Assembly (NCBI GenBank): GCA_021772975.1
Contig: JAJFKY010000023.1
Coordinates: forward strand, 1 to 47,423
DNA from: Gammaproteobacteria bacterium
GTDB taxonomy: Bacteria > Pseudomonadota > Gammaproteobacteria > Xanthomonadales > Wenzhouxiangellaceae
Direction of reading: 5' to 3'
DNA length: 47,423 nucleotides
Below the pieces are notes generated by a model, which did not search any database, was not told the DNA's origin, and saw only the letters and a list, made by a program, of their open reading frames with translations. Shown here piece by piece: positions 17,329-26,807 of the stretch. The translations under genes were made by a program, and so were the position numbers. The stretch's first letter is position 1; every line of letters begins with the position of its first letter.

Positions 17329-18825
17329 ATGAGCTATTTTCGCGAACCCTGCAGCCACGGTGTCATTACTGAACAGAATCATGTCGACTGCCTGGCGAGC
17401 AATAAACCCTTTATTCTGCTGATCAGCATTCTGGCTTCCAGCCTGGCATTTATTGACGGCACGGTTGTGAATGTGATCCTGCCGCTGATAGCCAACTCGC
17501 TCAACGCCGGTGCCGGGCAGTTGCAATGGATAGTGGAAAGCTACCTGCTGTTACTGGCCGCCTGCATGCTGCTGAGCGGTTCATTAAGTGATCGGTATGG
17601 CATCCGCAATGTATTCATTACCGGCTGTGGATTGTTTGCGCTAGCGTCTTTGCTGTGCAGCCTGGCCACAACACCGGACACTCTGATTATCTTTCGCGCT
17701 TTACAGGGGCTGGGTGGCGCCTTGATGATTCCCGGCTCGCTGGCTTTGCTCGGGACCTACTTCGATGATCATGAGCAGGGCCGAGTGATCGGTACCTGGA
17801 CAGCCGCGACGGCGGCCAGCATGGCGATAGGGCCGGTCGCCGGTGCCTGGCTGGCTGAACTGCTGAGCTGGCGCTGGGTGTTTGTCGTCAATCTGCCGAT
17901 ATTACTGCTGGTTATCGGCATGGGGCTGCGCTATATACCCGCCGGGCACGCATCAGCAGGCCAACAGCCGATTGATTGGTGGGGAGCAATCTTGGTCGCG
18001 GCAGCCTTAAGCGCCTTGATCGTGGGACTGATTGAACAACCGGCGCTGTCGCTTTCCCACCCCCTGATTATCGGCTGCTACGCCATGGCTGTGCTTCTGT
18101 TCGGTCTGTTCATCTGGTGGCAGCAGCGGGTCAGCTCACCGATGCTGCCGCTTAAGCTGTTTGCCAACCGGGCATTTTCCATCGTCAACCTGATTACCTT
18201 CATTATCTATGGCGCATTTGCGGCGTTCGGATTTTTACTACCCTTCCGGCTGATCGAAATACATTCAATGAGCCCATCCATGGCTGCCGCGTCGTTCATA
18301 CCGGTGGTAGTGTGTGTGTTTGTATTATCCAGTTATATCGGCACTCTGGCGGACCGCCACGGCAGCCGCCGACTGCTGATCAGCGGTCCGTTTGCCATCG
18401 CTGCTGGCTGGGCCTACATCGGTTATAGCGCGAGCTGGCAGGAGCAGTCTTTCTGGTTGAGCATATTCCCCGGTATGTTGCTGTTCGGTATCGGCCTGGC
18501 GATGCTGGCAGGCCCGTTGACCGCCACCGTATTGCGCGCGGCCGGCCAGCACAATGCAGGTATTGCCTCAGCGGTGAATAACACGCTGTCACGTACGGCA
18601 GGCTTGATCGCGGTGGCGGTATTTACCACCATCTTTCTGCAGTTGATGCAATCCGGACAGGCCTTCGCCGGCAGCCTGACCCTGCCTGAAGGACTGAATG
18701 TTGAACAGACACAGTTGTTCAGGCAGGCCTTTCAGCAGGCGTTTAGCACCACTACCTATCTGCTGGCGGCCATGAGTGTCGTCGCAGGCTTGACGGGCCT
18801 GGCCCTGCGTCCTGCAACAGAATGA
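17329..18825 (+). CDS. MFS drug exporter, DHA2 (EmrB/QacA) 14-TM family
   Basis: A 498-residue inner-membrane drug:H+ antiporter. About 14 hydrophobic segments begin near residue 28. MFS motif A is GSLSDRYGIRNVF, between TM2 and TM3. The TM1 signature is FIDGTVVNVILPLI (the DHA2 D1 motif), and a motif C-like region is AIGPVAGAWLAELLSWRWVFVVN. Length matches the DHA2 family. The final ATGA overlaps the next gene's start, so they are probably co-transcribed. The divergent AraC gene is its likely regulator. Substrate is not predictable from sequence. Confidence 0.93.
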   Translation: MSYFREPCSHGVITEQNHVDCLASNKPFILLISILASSLAFIDGTVVNVILPLIANSLNAGAGQLQWIVESYLLLLAACMLLSGSLSDRYGIRNVFITGCGLFALASLLCSLATTPDTLIIFRALQGLGGALMIPGSLALLGTYFDDHEQGRVIGTWTAATAASMAIGPVAGAWLAELLSWRWVFVVNLPILLLVIGMGLRYIPAGHASAGQQPIDWWGAILVAAALSALIVGLIEQPALSLSHPLIIGCYAMAVLLFGLFIWWQQRVSSPMLPLKLFANRAFSIVNLITFIIYGAFAAFGFLLPFRLIEIHSMSPSMAAASFIPVVVCVFVLSSYIGTLADRHGSRRLLISGPFAIAAGWAYIGYSASWQEQSFWLSIFPGMLLFGIGLAMLAGPLTATVLRAAGQHNAGIASAVNNTLSRTAGLIAVAVFTTIFLQLMQSGQAFAGSLTLPEGLNVEQTQLFRQAFQQAFSTTTYLLAAMSVVAGLTGLALRPATE

Positions 18826-19922
18826 AAACGACCTCCAAGCCCCGCCAGACGACTGCGCGCGGCGCAACCGACAACCCTGTGGGACGGTTCGAATCCCTGG
18901 CGCTGGATACCGATTTTGATGATGGCTGGGACTTAAGCAATGATGATCCGGATTTCTCGGAGCCCAGGCTGGCCACACGCTTCTTTCAGGACCACAGCAA
19001 AACGGTGCTGAGCTATAACAGCAGTCCGGATATCGGCCCAGGAGTGATGCTCAACCCTTATCGCGGCTGTGAGCATGGCTGTATATACTGCTTTGCCCGA
19101 CCCAATCATGAATATCTGGGGCTGTCGGCCGGGCTGGATTTTGAGAGCAAGATCTTCGTCAAGACCACAGCGCCCGAACTGCTGCGCCGGGAACTGAACG
19201 CGCGTAAGTATCAACCACAGGCTATCTCAATCAGTGGTAATACCGATCCATTTCAGCCGGTCGAGCGCAGGCTGGAAATTACCCGTCGTTGCTTACAGGT
19301 GATGGCGGAGTTTCGCAATCCAGTTGGGATCATCACCAAAAATCATCTGGTTACGCGCGATATTGATGTGCTGAAGGAACTGGCAAGTTACCAAGCCATA
19401 GTGGTCAATATCTCCTTGACCACACTGGACACTGCGCTGGCCAAAACCATGGAACCGCGCACGTCCCGGCCGAAGGCCCGGTTGCGGGCAATCCAGACAC
19501 TAAGTGCTGCCGGTATCCCCGTCAATGTTTTGCTGGGACCTGTGATCCCCGGTCTGACTGATCATGAAATCCCGGCCCTGCTCAAGGCCGCTGCCGCGGC
19601 TGGTGCGTCTTCGGCGGGCTACACCATGTTGCGGCTGTCACATGGTTTGCGCAAGTTGTTTACCGACTGGCTGGATGAACATTATCCATTGAAGAAATCG
19701 CGGGTGCTGGGACGGATCCGGGATGTGCGTGGCGGTAAGCTCAATGACACCCGCTGGGGTATCCGCCAGACTGGTGAAGGACCTTACGCCACACATATCG
19801 CACAGATGTTTGCTCGCCATAAAAAGAAATATGGACTGGATCAACAACGGCCGGCACTGAACACCGCTGCCTTCCGGCGCCGACCGGAAAACGGACAGAT
19901 GGGTTTGTTTGATTCCGACTAA
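18822..19922 (+). CDS. PA0069-family radical SAM protein (SplB-like)
   Basis: A 366-residue radical S-adenosylmethionine enzyme. The [4Fe-4S] cluster motif is CEHGCIYCFA (C-x3-C-x2-C) near residue 86, preceded by VMLNPYRG. ISGNTDPFQPVERRLEITR and VNISLTTLDTALAKTMEPR match the family layout, as does the C-terminal tail QMGLFDSD. The Elp3/SplB-like core suggests radical chemistry on nucleic acid or a small molecule, but the substrate of this conserved family is unknown as far as I know. It overlaps the exporter stop by 4 bp; a functional link to export is not obvious. A REP/tandem-repeat region follows directly. Confidence 0.92.
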   Translation: MKTTSKPRQTTARGATDNPVGRFESLALDTDFDDGWDLSNDDPDFSEPRLATRFFQDHSKTVLSYNSSPDIGPGVMLNPYRGCEHGCIYCFARPNHEYLGLSAGLDFESKIFVKTTAPELLRRELNARKYQPQAISISGNTDPFQPVERRLEITRRCLQVMAEFRNPVGIITKNHLVTRDIDVLKELASYQAIVVNISLTTLDTALAKTMEPRTSRPKARLRAIQTLSAAGIPVNVLLGPVIPGLTDHEIPALLKAAAAAGASSAGYTMLRLSHGLRKLFTDWLDEHYPLKKSRVLGRIRDVRGGKLNDTRWGIRQTGEGPYATHIAQMFARHKKKYGLDQQRPALNTAAFRRRPENGQMGLFDSD

Positions 19923-19941
19923 CAGATAAGTCTGGCGTAGT

Positions 19942-20207
19942 GGTCGCCCGCAAGCGGGCTCCTACCATGATCTTGCTGCCGGTATGTGGGTTGGTTTGAT
20001 ATTAGATGGCGATCAACGCCGTGCGGGTTGGATTGAGCTACCTTAGCTATCGCCCGCCAGCGGGCTCCTGCCATGCTATTGCTGCCGGGTATGTGGCTTG
20101 GTTTGATATTACGATCAACGCCGTGCGGGTTGGTTGGAGCTGCCTGACCTATCGCCCGCCAGCGGGCTCCTATCAGACATATTTTTGTAAGAGCCCGCTG
20201 GCGGGTG
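19942..20207. repeat. REP palindromes in a roughly 104-bp tandem repeat
   Basis: Four copies of a REP palindrome with core GGAGCCCGCTTGCGGGC or CGCCCGCCAGCGGGCTCC are present. Three are in minus orientation (19942-19966, 20050-20072, 20150-20173) and one inverted at 20187-20207, which pairs with the third as a BIME-like unit. The whole unit is repeated: REP, TTGCTGCCGG, TTGGTTTGATATTA, GATCAACGCCGTGCGGGTTG. Copies begin at 19945, 20051 and 20153. It fills the spacer between the radical SAM gene and the propeller gene. Same broad class as, but different sequence from, the array at 87-345. No gene is evident. Confidence 0.88.
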
Positions 20208-20290
20208 AAAACGCTGATACCTGGTATTGCTCAACCCGCTGCCATGTTTAGAGTAAACTGCGCGTTTGGATGATTGCTGGAGAATTGGAA

Positions 20291-22864
20291 ATGATCGGTA
20301 TTCTGATACGTACTATCACCCTCGCGGTACTGCTCGGCGCTGGTTTTGTGACTTATCAAACGTTGCAACAAGAAGACCCCCAGGATAACCCGATTACGCC
20401 AACCAGCCGAGGCAAACAACCTTCGGATGGTGATTTCTGGGCGACCCGATACACTTATCCGACCTTCCGCTTTGATGCCCGCTGGCTCAGCCAGGCCAAA
20501 ACAGAGCATGACAAGATGCGCGCAGCGGCGCCGGACGGCATGCGGCTGCCAGCCACCCGCGGTGGCTCCAGTCTGCCGACCGATCGCTTTACCTCACTGG
20601 GGCCCCGACCACTCAACGGGGGCACTGCCGGGCGCACCAATACGATCATTTCCAATCCGGATGATGACACCGTTGCCTATCTTGGTTCCGATGGCGGCGG
20701 GGTATGGAAAACCAGCAACTGCTGTGATTCCAATACCACCTGGACCCCGCTAACCGATGACCCGCTGTTTAATTCCATTGCCATTGGTGACCTGGCATTT
20801 GATCCGAATGACTCGGATACCATTTATGCTGGTACCGGTGATCTGCGCTATGGTTCTTTTTCGTTCGGCAGTGCCGGTCTGCTGCGCAGCCGTGATGCCG
20901 GCGCCAGCTTTGAAATCCTGGGGACTGATGTATTCGGTCCGGCCCTGCCTCAACCAGCCGGTAGTTTTCCACAATATCAGGCGATCGGTAAAGTACTGGT
21001 AGACCCGCGCAACAGCCAGACCATTATCGTCGGCACTAAAACCGGTCTGTTCCTTTCCTACAATGATGGCGCTGATTGGACCGGCCCCTGTCTGACCAAC
21101 AGTTTTAGCACCCAGCGTCAGGATATGACTGGCCTGCTGTTGCTCGATACCGGCGGTCAAACTGAAATCCTGGCTGCCGTCGGCACCCGTGGCGGACCCA
21201 CCGCGGTACAGCCTGACCTGGATCAGAACGGCGCCAACGGTATTTATGAGTCAACCGTCCCTGCCAGTGGCTGTCCGCTGAACTGGCAATTACTCAGCCG
21301 CCCCGATAATGGCTGGCCGGCAGGCACCGGTAATGGGCTGCCTAATGGCCCGCTGGGACGATTGGAGATCGCCCGCGCGCCCAGCGACCCGGATGTTTTG
21401 TATGCCGAAGTGGTCAGCCCCACCAGCCTGCAGTTTATGGGCGTCTGGAGCAGTGCTGACGGCGGTGTCAGCTGGCAGCAGCGCAATGCCAATCTGAGTG
21501 TCTGCGGAGCAGGTGGTCAGTCCTGGTATTACGCCGGCATTACGGTGTCGCCGACGGATCCACAGCAGTTCTTTTTAAGCAGTCTGCATATGTTCCGCTC
21601 GGATAATGGTGGCGATAATCTGGTCGGTGTTACCTGTAATGACAATGTGCATGTTGATCATCACGCGCGTACTTATGTGAACAATGATCCATCCCGTCTG
21701 TTGCTGGGCAGCGATGGCGGCATCTACTATACCGCCAATGCGGATGCAGCCAACCCAGCGCAAATCAACTATACCCAGTTAAATACCACTCTGCCGACTA
21801 TCGAGTTTTACTCCGGTGATATAACCGCCGAATTCGCCACCCGCTTTAACCGCGCTGCGGTTGGCGGTGCCCAGGACAATGGTTCTTCCGTCACCAGTTG
21901 GGCCGGTCCGGTAAGCGCCAACAACTGGAATTCGGTACTCGGCGGTGACGGCGTGTTCGCAAGACTGGAGCCGGTACTGGAACAACGCTGGTATGTGGAA
22001 ACCCAGAACGGTGGCATGTTTGTCAGCCAGAATGGTCCGAACGGCAATTATCAGTCCGTGAACGGCCCCTGGAGCGTAGATACACTCTCATTTCTGTTCC
22101 CGTTTGAAATATACAAATATGATTGTCCGGCGGGCACCGGTTGCCAGCACCTGATCGCCGGCAGCACCCGGGTCTGGGAAACCATCACCGGCGGTCTGAA
22201 TAATGCCAGTTGGTACGCCAACAGCCCCGACCTGACCAAAGGAACGCTGGGCAACCGTTCGTTTATCAACCAGCTGGCTTTTTCCTTCAGCGATGAAAAC
22301 ATGGCCATCGCCGGTACCAATGACGGTAATGTCGCGATAGGTTTTGAGCTGGGCCAGGGCGTTGCTAACACGGCCACCTGGGTAGACGTGACGGACGGCA
22401 ACAGCGTGTTGCCCAATCGCCCGATTCTGGATGTGGTGACCGACCCGGTGAACCCACTGATCGGTTACGCCGCGGTGGGTGGTTTTAATGACAATACGCC
22501 GGCCACCCCCGGACACGTGTTCCGGGTGGTCTGCAACAGCGACTGTTCCAGCTTCAGCTGGACCGACAAATCCGGCAACCTGCCCAATATTCCGGTCAAT
22601 TCAATTATGACCAACCCCAATATTCCCGCACAGGTGTTCGCCGGCTCGGACTGGGGGCTGTATTTCACCGATGACATCACTGCCGCGGAACCAGTCTGGA
22701 TGCGCTTTAACGAGGGCCTGCCCTCGGTCATGATCTGGGATATGTCGATTGACCGGGGCTTTTCGACGCTGGCATTGTTCACCCGTTCACGCGGCGCATA
22801 TGCCTGGCCGTTGCCATTAGGTCCGGAAACGCTGTTGAGCGACGGGTTTGAGAGTACGTTGTAA
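20291..22864 (+). CDS. Large exported BNR/sialidase-like beta-propeller protein
   Basis: An 857-residue protein from the ATG at 20291, which has GGAG 8 nt upstream; an ATG seven codons earlier (20270) is less well placed. The N-terminal hydrophobic stretch (IGILIRTITLAVLLGAGFV) is a signal or anchor. The rest shows repeated sortilin/BNR-like propeller blades (VAYLGSDGGGVWKTSN, TIYAGTGDLRYG, LLRSRDAGASFEIL, GVWSSADGGVSWQQRN, VFAGSDWGLYFTDD). It ends ETLLSDGFESTL, a C-terminal DGFES-type tail I associate with many exported proteins of Xanthomonadales-like bacteria. No catalytic residues can be assigned, and a binding or surface role is more likely than enzymatic. Two hairpins follow its stop. 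Confidence 0.8.
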   Translation: MIGILIRTITLAVLLGAGFVTYQTLQQEDPQDNPITPTSRGKQPSDGDFWATRYTYPTFRFDARWLSQAKTEHDKMRAAAPDGMRLPATRGGSSLPTDRFTSLGPRPLNGGTAGRTNTIISNPDDDTVAYLGSDGGGVWKTSNCCDSNTTWTPLTDDPLFNSIAIGDLAFDPNDSDTIYAGTGDLRYGSFSFGSAGLLRSRDAGASFEILGTDVFGPALPQPAGSFPQYQAIGKVLVDPRNSQTIIVGTKTGLFLSYNDGADWTGPCLTNSFSTQRQDMTGLLLLDTGGQTEILAAVGTRGGPTAVQPDLDQNGANGIYESTVPASGCPLNWQLLSRPDNGWPAGTGNGLPNGPLGRLEIARAPSDPDVLYAEVVSPTSLQFMGVWSSADGGVSWQQRNANLSVCGAGGQSWYYAGITVSPTDPQQFFLSSLHMFRSDNGGDNLVGVTCNDNVHVDHHARTYVNNDPSRLLLGSDGGIYYTANADAANPAQINYTQLNTTLPTIEFYSGDITAEFATRFNRAAVGGAQDNGSSVTSWAGPVSANNWNSVLGGDGVFARLEPVLEQRWYVETQNGGMFVSQNGPNGNYQSVNGPWSVDTLSFLFPFEIYKYDCPAGTGCQHLIAGSTRVWETITGGLNNASWYANSPDLTKGTLGNRSFINQLAFSFSDENMAIAGTNDGNVAIGFELGQGVANTATWVDVTDGNSVLPNRPILDVVTDPVNPLIGYAAVGGFNDNTPATPGHVFRVVCNSDCSSFSWTDKSGNLPNIPVNSIMTNPNIPAQVFAGSDWGLYFTDDITAAEPVWMRFNEGLPSVMIWDMSIDRGFSTLALFTRSRGAYAWPLPLGPETLLSDGFESTL

Positions 22865-22876
22865 AGCATTAAAAAA

Positions 22877-22900
22877 CAGCCTCTGACTAATCAGAGGCTG
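22877..22900. terminator. Hairpin after the propeller gene
   Basis: A perfect 10-bp stem CAGCCTCTGA/TCAGAGGCTG with a 4-nt loop, 13 nt after the stop at 22864. On the plus strand it is followed by TAATAA rather than a T-run. Six A precede it, so the classical terminator form would be on the minus strand. It probably still ends or protects the propeller mRNA. Confidence 0.55.
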
Positions 22901-22920
22901 TAATAACCAAGCAAAAGAAA

Positions 22921-22944
22921 AGGTGGGCCCGTGCCGGCCCACCT
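22921..22944. terminator. Second GC-rich hairpin downstream of the propeller gene
   Basis: A perfect 9-bp stem AGGTGGGCC/GGCCCACCT with a CGTGCC loop. No T-run follows. It may be an mRNA-stabilising hairpin or a remnant repeat; the role is uncertain. Confidence 0.4.
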
Positions 22945-23483
22945 AACCCTTCTCCCTTCAGGCCCTCCCCGAAAGCCGCTATCGGTTTATTGCTTTTGTT
23001 CCGACAGCCCGCCTCTGGTGTTGAGGAGCTCTTATTATTCAATCCCCCTTTTTTCCTCCCATCCCTAACCTTGTACATATGGGGAATGCTGTTCACATAT
23101 GTCTCAAGGCAGGGACAGTGTTACCAGTGAGGGTTTTCTTAACCTTCCGGAAACCTTCCGATTATCGAAAGATATTAAAAACCTTTATTTTACAAAGACT
23201 TACATCTTTAAACTGAATCAACCCGAGGTATCCCGAGAGCTACCTGCCGAACAGAACCTGCTCTGTCTGGATGCCGATCGAGAGGCTGTTTTATACTTTT
23301 TTAACCGGTTAACGGGCGCCCGCAAGCTAAATCCGCGCTGTCCGACAACCCATAGCAATACATCGGTCCTCAGGAGTATTTTGCGCGCTCCGGCAGCGGC
23401 GATCTGACGGATATAATCCATTGGTCAAGCCTGGACCTGGCGAGCTATACTGCATCCCCTGACAAATCAGGGAGAAATCAGAC

Positions 23484-26400
23484 GTGTCGTCTGCGGACAC
23501 ATACTTTCGGTTAGGTGATTGGCTGGTCAAACCAGGCGAAAAAGCATTTGAATGTGGTGATATCCGCAACGTGGTAGAACCCAAAGCCATGGGCGTATTG
23601 ATGTACCTGGCTGACAGGCCGGGCGTGGTGGTGACCAGTGAGGAGCTTTTGAACGCCTGCTGGGCGGGAACCTTTTACGGCGACAACCCGGTCCACAAAG
23701 TCATTGCACAGTTGCGTAAGGCATTGCACGACCAGGCTGTTAATCCGAGCTATATCAAGACCATCCGCAAGCGTGGTTACCGTTTGATCGCACCGGTGTC
23801 TTTTCCTGGCGACGCCGGTGCTAACCGCACCGCGGTTACCTGGTCGGGCGGTTCGCCTTACCTGGGTCTGGAGGCCTTTGACAGCCATCATTCGGATATC
23901 TTTTTTGGCCGTGGCGAAGCGCTGAGTGAACTGTTTACCCGCATTCAGCAGCGGGTGCAGAATCAATTACCCTTTATTCTGATTCTGGGGCCGAGTGGTT
24001 CCGGCAAGACCTCACTGGTGCGGGCCGGCATTCTACCCCAACTGATGTCCGCCCACGGTGTGCATGCCATCCAGGCCATTGCCAGCGTGACCGCTCCGAT
24101 GGGCGCACAGCGCGCGGATGATCCGGTGCAGGCGCTGGTAGACGCGCTGTTGCAGTGGCGTATGGATGAGCAGGTGCTGTTTGCTGAAGATGAGCGGCAA
24201 CAGCTTTATGAGTGGCTGATGGAAGGCCACTTTACCGCCCTTATCGAGCGCCTGGAAAGCGCCATCAAACGTTACCGTTTCGTCCACCATGTGGATAACA
24301 GCATGACCACCGTACTTTGTCTGGTGGTCGATCAGTTTGAAAAAATCTGCGCCAACCCGGAGATTGACCCACAGCAGCGGCAGCATTTTCTGGACGCGCT
24401 GGCGGCGCTGGCCAAATCCGGCCTGGTGCTTACGCTGGTAACTTCCCGCAACGATTTCTACCAGGAAATCATGCGCCTGCCGCATATCACCGAACTGAAA
24501 AGCGGTTTGGGTCAGTTCGACCTGATGCCGCCTACCGCTGGTGAAATCTCCGAAATGATCCGCAATCCGGCGCGCGCCGCCGGATTGAAATTTGAACAGG
24601 ATAAAGACACGCTGAGCCGGCTGGATGATCAGATCCGCGATGACGCCATTACCCATCCGGATATTCTGCCGCTGCTGCAATACACGCTTAACGAGCTGTA
24701 TCTCAAGCGTGATAAGGACAATCTGCTGTGTTTTGCCGCCTATCATCAAATGGGTGGCCTGCAGGGCGCCTTGAGTCAGAAAGTCGAGGCGGTGGTTGCC
24801 GAGCTTCCCCAGCAGGCCCAGGATCGCCTGGGCAGCCTGCTCGGTCGGCTGGTGGTGCAACGCATCGATGGCACGGTGTCGGCACGGGCCGCCGACTGGA
24901 ACAAAATTACCGATCCGGGTGAACTGCAGCTGGCCCAGGCACTGATTGACTCACGCCTGCTGATCAGTGAATTCAGCAGCAATCGGCATACCGTATCGGT
25001 CACCCATGAGGCCTTGTTCGTACACTGGCCCAGAGCACAGCGCTGGATTGAACAGAACAAAGAACTATTGCGTTGCTACACCAACCTGTCAGCGGCTGCG
25101 GCGCGCTGGCAGAATGAAGACTGTTCCACCGACTATCTGCTTACCCGCGGCAAGCCTTTACTGGAGGCCCGGCTGTTATCCGACAGTCAGCAGATTCAGC
25201 TGGATGATACCGACAAACGCTTTATCGATTCTTCCATCAGGCATGCCGGGCGGCGTACGCGGTTGCGGCGCCTGGCGGCTGCCACCGTGGTTGCCTTGGG
25301 CGCACTGGCTGGCATCGCCGGCATTATCGCCACTGACGCCCGTCAGACCGCGGAACTCAGACAGGCGGAAGCAGAAAACCTGGTCGGCTTTATGCTCGGT
25401 GATCTGATGGACCGGCTGCGGCCATTGGGGCGTTTGAACCTGCTTGATGTGGTCGGTGACGAAGCCATGCGCTACCTGGAATCACAACCTGACGAAGATG
25501 TCGGCGTTGAAAGCCTGTTATTGCGGGCCCGGGCGCTGATCCAGATTGGTGAAATCAGAATCACCCAGGCTGATTACGGCGCAGCACGCACCGCGCTTAA
25601 CGAAGCTGCCGAAATTCTTACCCGGATCCTGGCACAAAACCCAACCCATGGTCCGACCCTGCTGCAGGCCGGTAATACCCAGTACTGGCTGGGCTATCTG
25701 CACTACCTTGAAAATGACCTGATCCATACCCGAAGCCACTGGGAGGCTTATCAAAGCTATGCCGAGCAATGGGCCGCCCAGGAACCGGATAACCCGGATG
25801 CGATCATGGAGCTATCGTATGCCTGGAATAATCTGGGCACGCTGGCGAATGATGCTGGCCAGTTACCCGAAGCCACTGAGTACTTTGAGCGCTCCACCCA
25901 ATTAAAACAACAGGTCCTGGCGGTAAGGCCTGATGACACCGCATTAACCATTGAGCTGGCTGACAGCTATTCATGGACTGCCAGAACCGCGCAAAAAACC
26001 GGCATGTTGAACAAGGCGCGTGAATATTTTCAGCAGGAGCTTGATCTGATGAACAGCCTGTATGCCGCTGCCGGCAGAAACAACCAGGTGCTATATCGTC
26101 TGGTGATCGCCCAGCAGAACACCGGACAACTGGCCAGTGCGGTGGGCAATTCAAGTCAGGCCATTGCGATGTATCTGTCCGCCATCGAACAGATGCGTGC
26201 CCTGATCGCTATTGACGTGACCAATAAAGAATGGCAGAAAGTCTATGCCTATCTGCTGATTCGCCTGGGTGCGGTTTACTACGGCATCGGCGAAATGGCA
26301 CTGGCTGAAACACAGCTCGAGCTGGCCCACGAGCATATGCAACAGCTGACTGCTTCCAATACCAGAAACATAGAGTGGCGGCGCTCGCTGATCAATGCTC

Positions 26401-26807
26401 AGGCAAAACTGGCTCAGGCAAGGTTTTGGCTGGGGCAAAGGCCGCCTGCCCGGCAACTGCACCAAGACGCTCTGCAGAAAATAGAGTCTTTGTTTGAGAC
26501 TAATAATAATGATTTACTTACCCGCACGCTGGCAGCTGATATCATGATCACTGAAGGCGAATGGATGTGCCAGACTGACCGGGCTGAGGCTGAGAGTTTA
26601 TGGCGACAGTCGGTCGAGATGCTGGAGGGGGTTGCAGCTGGCAGTATGGACACGCGTATTCTGGCCCCATTACTGCGGGCCAAGGTCAATCTCAGACTTG
26701 ATGCTACCAGTCTTATCCGGTTATTTGATGAGATCGGTTACCGGCCTGCGGTACTGACCAACTATATCAATAACAATCTGGAGGAAAACCAATGCCTAAC
26801 GAACTAG
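23484..26807 (+). CDS. Winged-helix / nSTAND NTPase / TPR regulator
   Basis: 1107 residues from a GTG at 23484 with GGGAG about 9 nt upstream. Residues 8-105 are an OmpR-type winged helix (VEPKAMGVLMYLADRPG, then HKVIAQLRKAL and KTIRKRGYRLIAPV). An nSTAND1-type NTPase follows: entry motif SPYLGLEAFDSHHSDIFFGR, Walker A GPSGSGKTS (169-177), and Walker B LCLVVDQFEK (Asp about 283). A hydrophobic helix near 596-614 may insert in the membrane, and the C-terminal 450 residues are TPR-like helices. STAND proteins are ligand-triggered oligomeric switches; with a DNA-binding head this should be a signal-responsive transcription regulator. Its 3' end overlaps a small gene by 16 bp. It lies among exported-protein genes that may be its targets. 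Confidence 0.92.
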   Translation: MSSADTYFRLGDWLVKPGEKAFECGDIRNVVEPKAMGVLMYLADRPGVVVTSEELLNACWAGTFYGDNPVHKVIAQLRKALHDQAVNPSYIKTIRKRGYRLIAPVSFPGDAGANRTAVTWSGGSPYLGLEAFDSHHSDIFFGRGEALSELFTRIQQRVQNQLPFILILGPSGSGKTSLVRAGILPQLMSAHGVHAIQAIASVTAPMGAQRADDPVQALVDALLQWRMDEQVLFAEDERQQLYEWLMEGHFTALIERLESAIKRYRFVHHVDNSMTTVLCLVVDQFEKICANPEIDPQQRQHFLDALAALAKSGLVLTLVTSRNDFYQEIMRLPHITELKSGLGQFDLMPPTAGEISEMIRNPARAAGLKFEQDKDTLSRLDDQIRDDAITHPDILPLLQYTLNELYLKRDKDNLLCFAAYHQMGGLQGALSQKVEAVVAELPQQAQDRLGSLLGRLVVQRIDGTVSARAADWNKITDPGELQLAQALIDSRLLISEFSSNRHTVSVTHEALFVHWPRAQRWIEQNKELLRCYTNLSAAAARWQNEDCSTDYLLTRGKPLLEARLLSDSQQIQLDDTDKRFIDSSIRHAGRRTRLRRLAAATVVALGALAGIAGIIATDARQTAELRQAEAENLVGFMLGDLMDRLRPLGRLNLLDVVGDEAMRYLESQPDEDVGVESLLLRARALIQIGEIRITQADYGAARTALNEAAEILTRILAQNPTHGPTLLQAGNTQYWLGYLHYLENDLIHTRSHWEAYQSYAEQWAAQEPDNPDAIMELSYAWNNLGTLANDAGQLPEATEYFERSTQLKQQVLAVRPDDTALTIELADSYSWTARTAQKTGMLNKAREYFQQELDLMNSLYAAAGRNNQVLYRLVIAQQNTGQLASAVGNSSQAIAMYLSAIEQMRALIAIDVTNKEWQKVYAYLLIRLGAVYYGIGEMALAETQLELAHEHMQQLTASNTRNIEWRRSLINAQAKLAQARFWLGQRPPARQLHQDALQKIESLFETNNNDLLTRTLAADIMITEGEWMCQTDRAEAESLWRQSVEMLEGVAAGSMDTRILAPLLRAKVNLRLDATSLIRLFDEIGYRPAVLTNYINNNLEENQCLTN

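Larger units (their letters stand above)
22865..23483. promoter_or_regulatory. Long intergenic region before the nSTAND regulator
   Basis: 619 bp without a convincing gene. Two hairpins lie at the left end (22877-22900, 22921-22944). A direct repeat ACATATG occurs at 23076 and 23096 (20 bp apart), a possible operator. An open frame at 23099-23407 lacks a ribosome site and recognisable features, so I do not call it. The right end must carry the promoter and the GGGAG ribosome site (about 9 nt before the GTG at 23484). Confidence 0.45.

Noticed and set aside
23099-23407. A 102-residue open frame before the nSTAND gene
   Set aside because: No ribosome-binding site, no family resemblance, and it lies in a promoter-like AT-rich stretch.
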